A stretch of DNA of 64,000 bases from Sinohyriopsis cumingii (taxonomy: Eukaryota; Mollusca; Bivalvia; Unionida; Unionidae), in the NCBI GenBank assembly GCA_028554795.2, contig CM068835.1, positions 61,007,219 through 61,071,218 of the forward strand, given 5' to 3'. The notes beneath the pieces are model-generated. The model was not told the DNA's origin, did no database searches, and was given only the letters and a program-made list of their open reading frames with translations. Each line of letters starts with the position of its first letter. The stretch's first letter is position 1. This document shows positions 61,311-64,000 of this stretch, piece after piece. A program made the position numbers and the translations under genes.

Positions 61311-63311
61311 CCCGTAGACAAGAAAATAAGAAAATTTAATCAATAACAAGTAATAGCGGCAACCCCAATTCAGTCTAAGTTATGTTAACAGAATGTAATA
61401 GTGGTGTCTAATTTGGATCAATTGCATCATAATAACGAGTTGTGAAAAGAGCGCAATGTCAGCAACTGATTGCATCTCCTTCCTTTCGTGACCCGTGCAT
61501 TACGTCTTCCTATTCTCTAGTCTTCCTATTCTGCACGATTCATCTCTTCCTGGACCTCCTAGTACTTTATTCTGAACACGTCATCTATTTCCGGACTTCA
61601 GTCTTCGGGCTGTCCTCTCTCTCCGAGAAAGCTGTTTCCTTAAATTACAAAATTACCCATAAATCTCTATACGTAACTCTTTCTATACGTACATAGTATT
61701 TCCTCACTTACGTTACTCAGAAGCATAACTAGCTATCCAAACACTTCATAAATTCTGACCTAATTCGATAGATCTTCACTCTCGCTTCACAGTGACCGAC
61801 CATAAATTAACATGTGAGCGGTGTATCTTACATTACCTTATCTCTTTACTATCGCATAAAATTCACAAAATATTAGCTCGTAGCAATTGCAAACCTACAA
61901 GATGATTTAAACATTACAAAATCAGATATAACATGCGATTATCGTTAACTCACGATAATCAGTATCGTCCTAAATGACAAAGGAAATTATTTCATATAAC
62001 CCTGTGAAATACAACATATGAAAATTTGGATCGCATGCAATCCTTCAATTATTATAATAAACTAGTAAATAAAATTAAAGAGATATATTGCATAGCAAAA
62101 TTCCATGAAAATGAATAAACGATACATAATATGTATCCTAGTCATATCAAACACATTTGCATAAAACGAACAATCAAAAATTGAAAATTACGTGAAAAAT
62201 TTAAATTGCGTACCTTATTGCTATTCTCTTTCAGAAATTGTACGTGTTAGCACTAAACCCTGTCTTCTCTTACAAGATAGCTACCTGGTCAATTTTCTTA
62301 TTAACGAAGAAAGCACTATTCTGTTTAGGCATCCTCGGAGCCAAACCTCTCATCCCTCAGGAAATTTCGGACTAAAGAATTTCGACCAAAGTCGTCACTT
62401 GAAATTCACATTACTTCCAAAGTGTATGCCTTAATTTACTCTGGTTCCTAAATTTTGCCAAGATAATCATTTTTTTTCTCAGATTTTGGATAGCATAGAA
62501 TCTCTGAGATACGTTGCATATCAACTTCCCTTTGAAAATGACTATTTGATATGAGTTTAATTCAAGCGGTTACAGTTTGTAGCTCAGATAATTACTTTCT
62601 CAAGACAACGTTGCGATGCCTCGGTCAAATCTCAATGAGTCATTGATGCTGGCATTTCAAGTTTAACACTGACACAGGGCGGAGGGAAAGAAGAAAGGTC
62701 AAGTGACTCTTCACAAGGACCTTTCTTGCTTAAGTGTGATACAATTGTATTGCCCTAAGGTTCAGTACTATTCAACATTCGACACTTTACAAAGAACAAT
62801 GAGTAACTACAGCCATTTGTTTAATTTATCAGCAGATTATTACAATTAAATTCCCGTCACTAAAATGCAATTCTTCTCCTGTAAATCAAGATGTACATAA
62901 GTGATGTGGATTTTACGACAATAAAGTCAAACAATATACTTATATTCTATCTCGATAACATGAAGAGCACATTTTTCCTCACGCAGTTTGTAACATATAA
63001 TCATTATATGATTTTCTCTCAAATACTTTACTTGCAACACTTGTATATCAGATAAAAGCTTTATGTGGTTATTAAAAACTGATAGTTTCTCTCGATGTCT
63101 TAAAGGAGTTGCCATAATTCATTTTGTTTTTAGTGTCAATGCAAACAAGACATTTGTCCTGTATTAATTGCTTGTGGTTTTATTTCTGAAGGTTGTTTGG
63201 ATTGTGGAGATTTTTCGACTTAAAATAAGAAGAATTAAAATTTAGAGCCGTACTGAGTAGTTTCTGTTGATGTGGGTCAAACGCCATTTTCAGCACATAA
63301 TAATCTATATA
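61311..63311. other. Host non-coding DNA
   Basis: AT-rich; nothing recognisable. Confidence 0.6.
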
Positions 63312-63462
63312 AGGTGGCCATTATGACTGATGAAAGAAGAACCCGGGACAGACCAAAGAAGAACCACCGATCACGGAAATCTGCTGGCAAGCTTTCGACA
63401 TACTCACGTTGGGTGAGTCCTAGACTAGAATACACGCGGACAGAGGTGAGATATCAGTCAAC
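63312..63462 (-). mobile_element. Second-family SINE, degraded partial copy
   Basis: The minus strand reads GTGAGTATGTCGAAAGCTTG, a GGTGGTTCTTC word, CCGGGTTCTTC and AATGGCCACC, matching the body of the SINEs at 56413 and 59299 with many changes. Confidence 0.6.
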
Positions 63463-64000
63463 TGAAAAGACGAGCGCACTAGGCCCTTAATCCACCCGTG
63501 TCTTCCGTGTTGAACAGAAATTATTAAGCTAATGAATGCATGTCAAAATGTCCAACTATCAAGACTTTATGTCTCCATCAACCAAAGATGTGAAAGGTTC
63601 TGGTTCAAACTTTGTAATATTTTTGAATTCTTCGTATTGGTTAAACTTGATTCAGTACAGTATTGTTGCATTCCACAGTTTTCACCCTTACTGTATGGGA
63701 CCGGTAGAACTAAACGGGTTGAATGATACATTAGTCTTTATATAACAAACTATTTCTTTAGCATATTTATATGACACAGCTGGTTCTGCTGCTGCCATCC
63801 TGGAGAGTTAATGAGATGAGCTAAGTCATCTACTTTCTTTTGAATTCTATAAGGGTCACATACATTATCCCGAAGAACATTCTGATGTATGGACAAGAAA
63901 ACTAGAACTCCACCACGTGGTTTAAATTTCTTTCCGAATGTACTTCTTTCTTATCTTTTTTTGTTAGTCTGAGTTGAGTGGGGATTAGTTCTTGCTACTT

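Overview
The window is animal genomic DNA, AT-rich and rich in microsatellites and SINEs. It carries several copies of Maverick/Polinton elements (the lineage also called adintoviruses). A marine invertebrate, perhaps a mollusc or another lophotrochozoan, is my inference from the SINE types and general texture; no conserved host gene pins the species down.

Layout. Bases 1-11752 are the right-hand part of Polinton A (plus strand, cut by the window start): packaging ATPase, basic core-like protein, coiled-coil protein, chromodomain integrase, membrane protein, penton-like protein, pVI/pX-like protein, major capsid protein, an unknown protein, adenain-type protease, then three small accessory genes and a terminal inverted repeat (TIR). 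Bases 11753-13707 are host DNA. Bases 13714-30223 are Polinton B, complete end to end on the minus strand, with about 330-bp TIRs and a perfect 6-bp target duplication (TCCGTG). It adds a protein-primed DNA polymerase B (PolB), a divergent zinc-knuckle gene and two more accessory genes. Bases 36874-42447 are remnant C: a broken PolB, a separate copy of the PolB N-terminal domain, and one TIR. A PolB relic of another lineage lies at 52.5-54.6 kb, and an orphan TIR-like array at 48.1-48.7 kb. The remainder (30.2-36.8 kb and 42.4-64 kb) is mostly non-coding host DNA with SINEs, a palindromic MITE, microsatellites and a dispersed repeat pair.

How the genes work together. The core genes are those of a virus-like, self-synthesising transposon. 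PolB copies the element, the integrase inserts it (6-bp duplication), the ATPase packages DNA, the capsid and penton proteins build the shell, and the protease matures it. A and B are damaged in different places, so neither visible set is intact.

Most notable observation. All eight accessory genes of A and B (three in A, five in B) end 14-70 nt after their stop codon in a near-perfect metazoan histone-type 3' processing signal: a 6-bp stem with a TTTC or TTTA loop, usually an ACCCA-like flank, and a purine-rich element resembling the U7 snRNA target. Six of the eight also share a promoter cassette. The core genes instead show AATAAA signals. This suggests a replication-dependent, histone-mimicking expression module in a Polinton, which I do not know to have been described.
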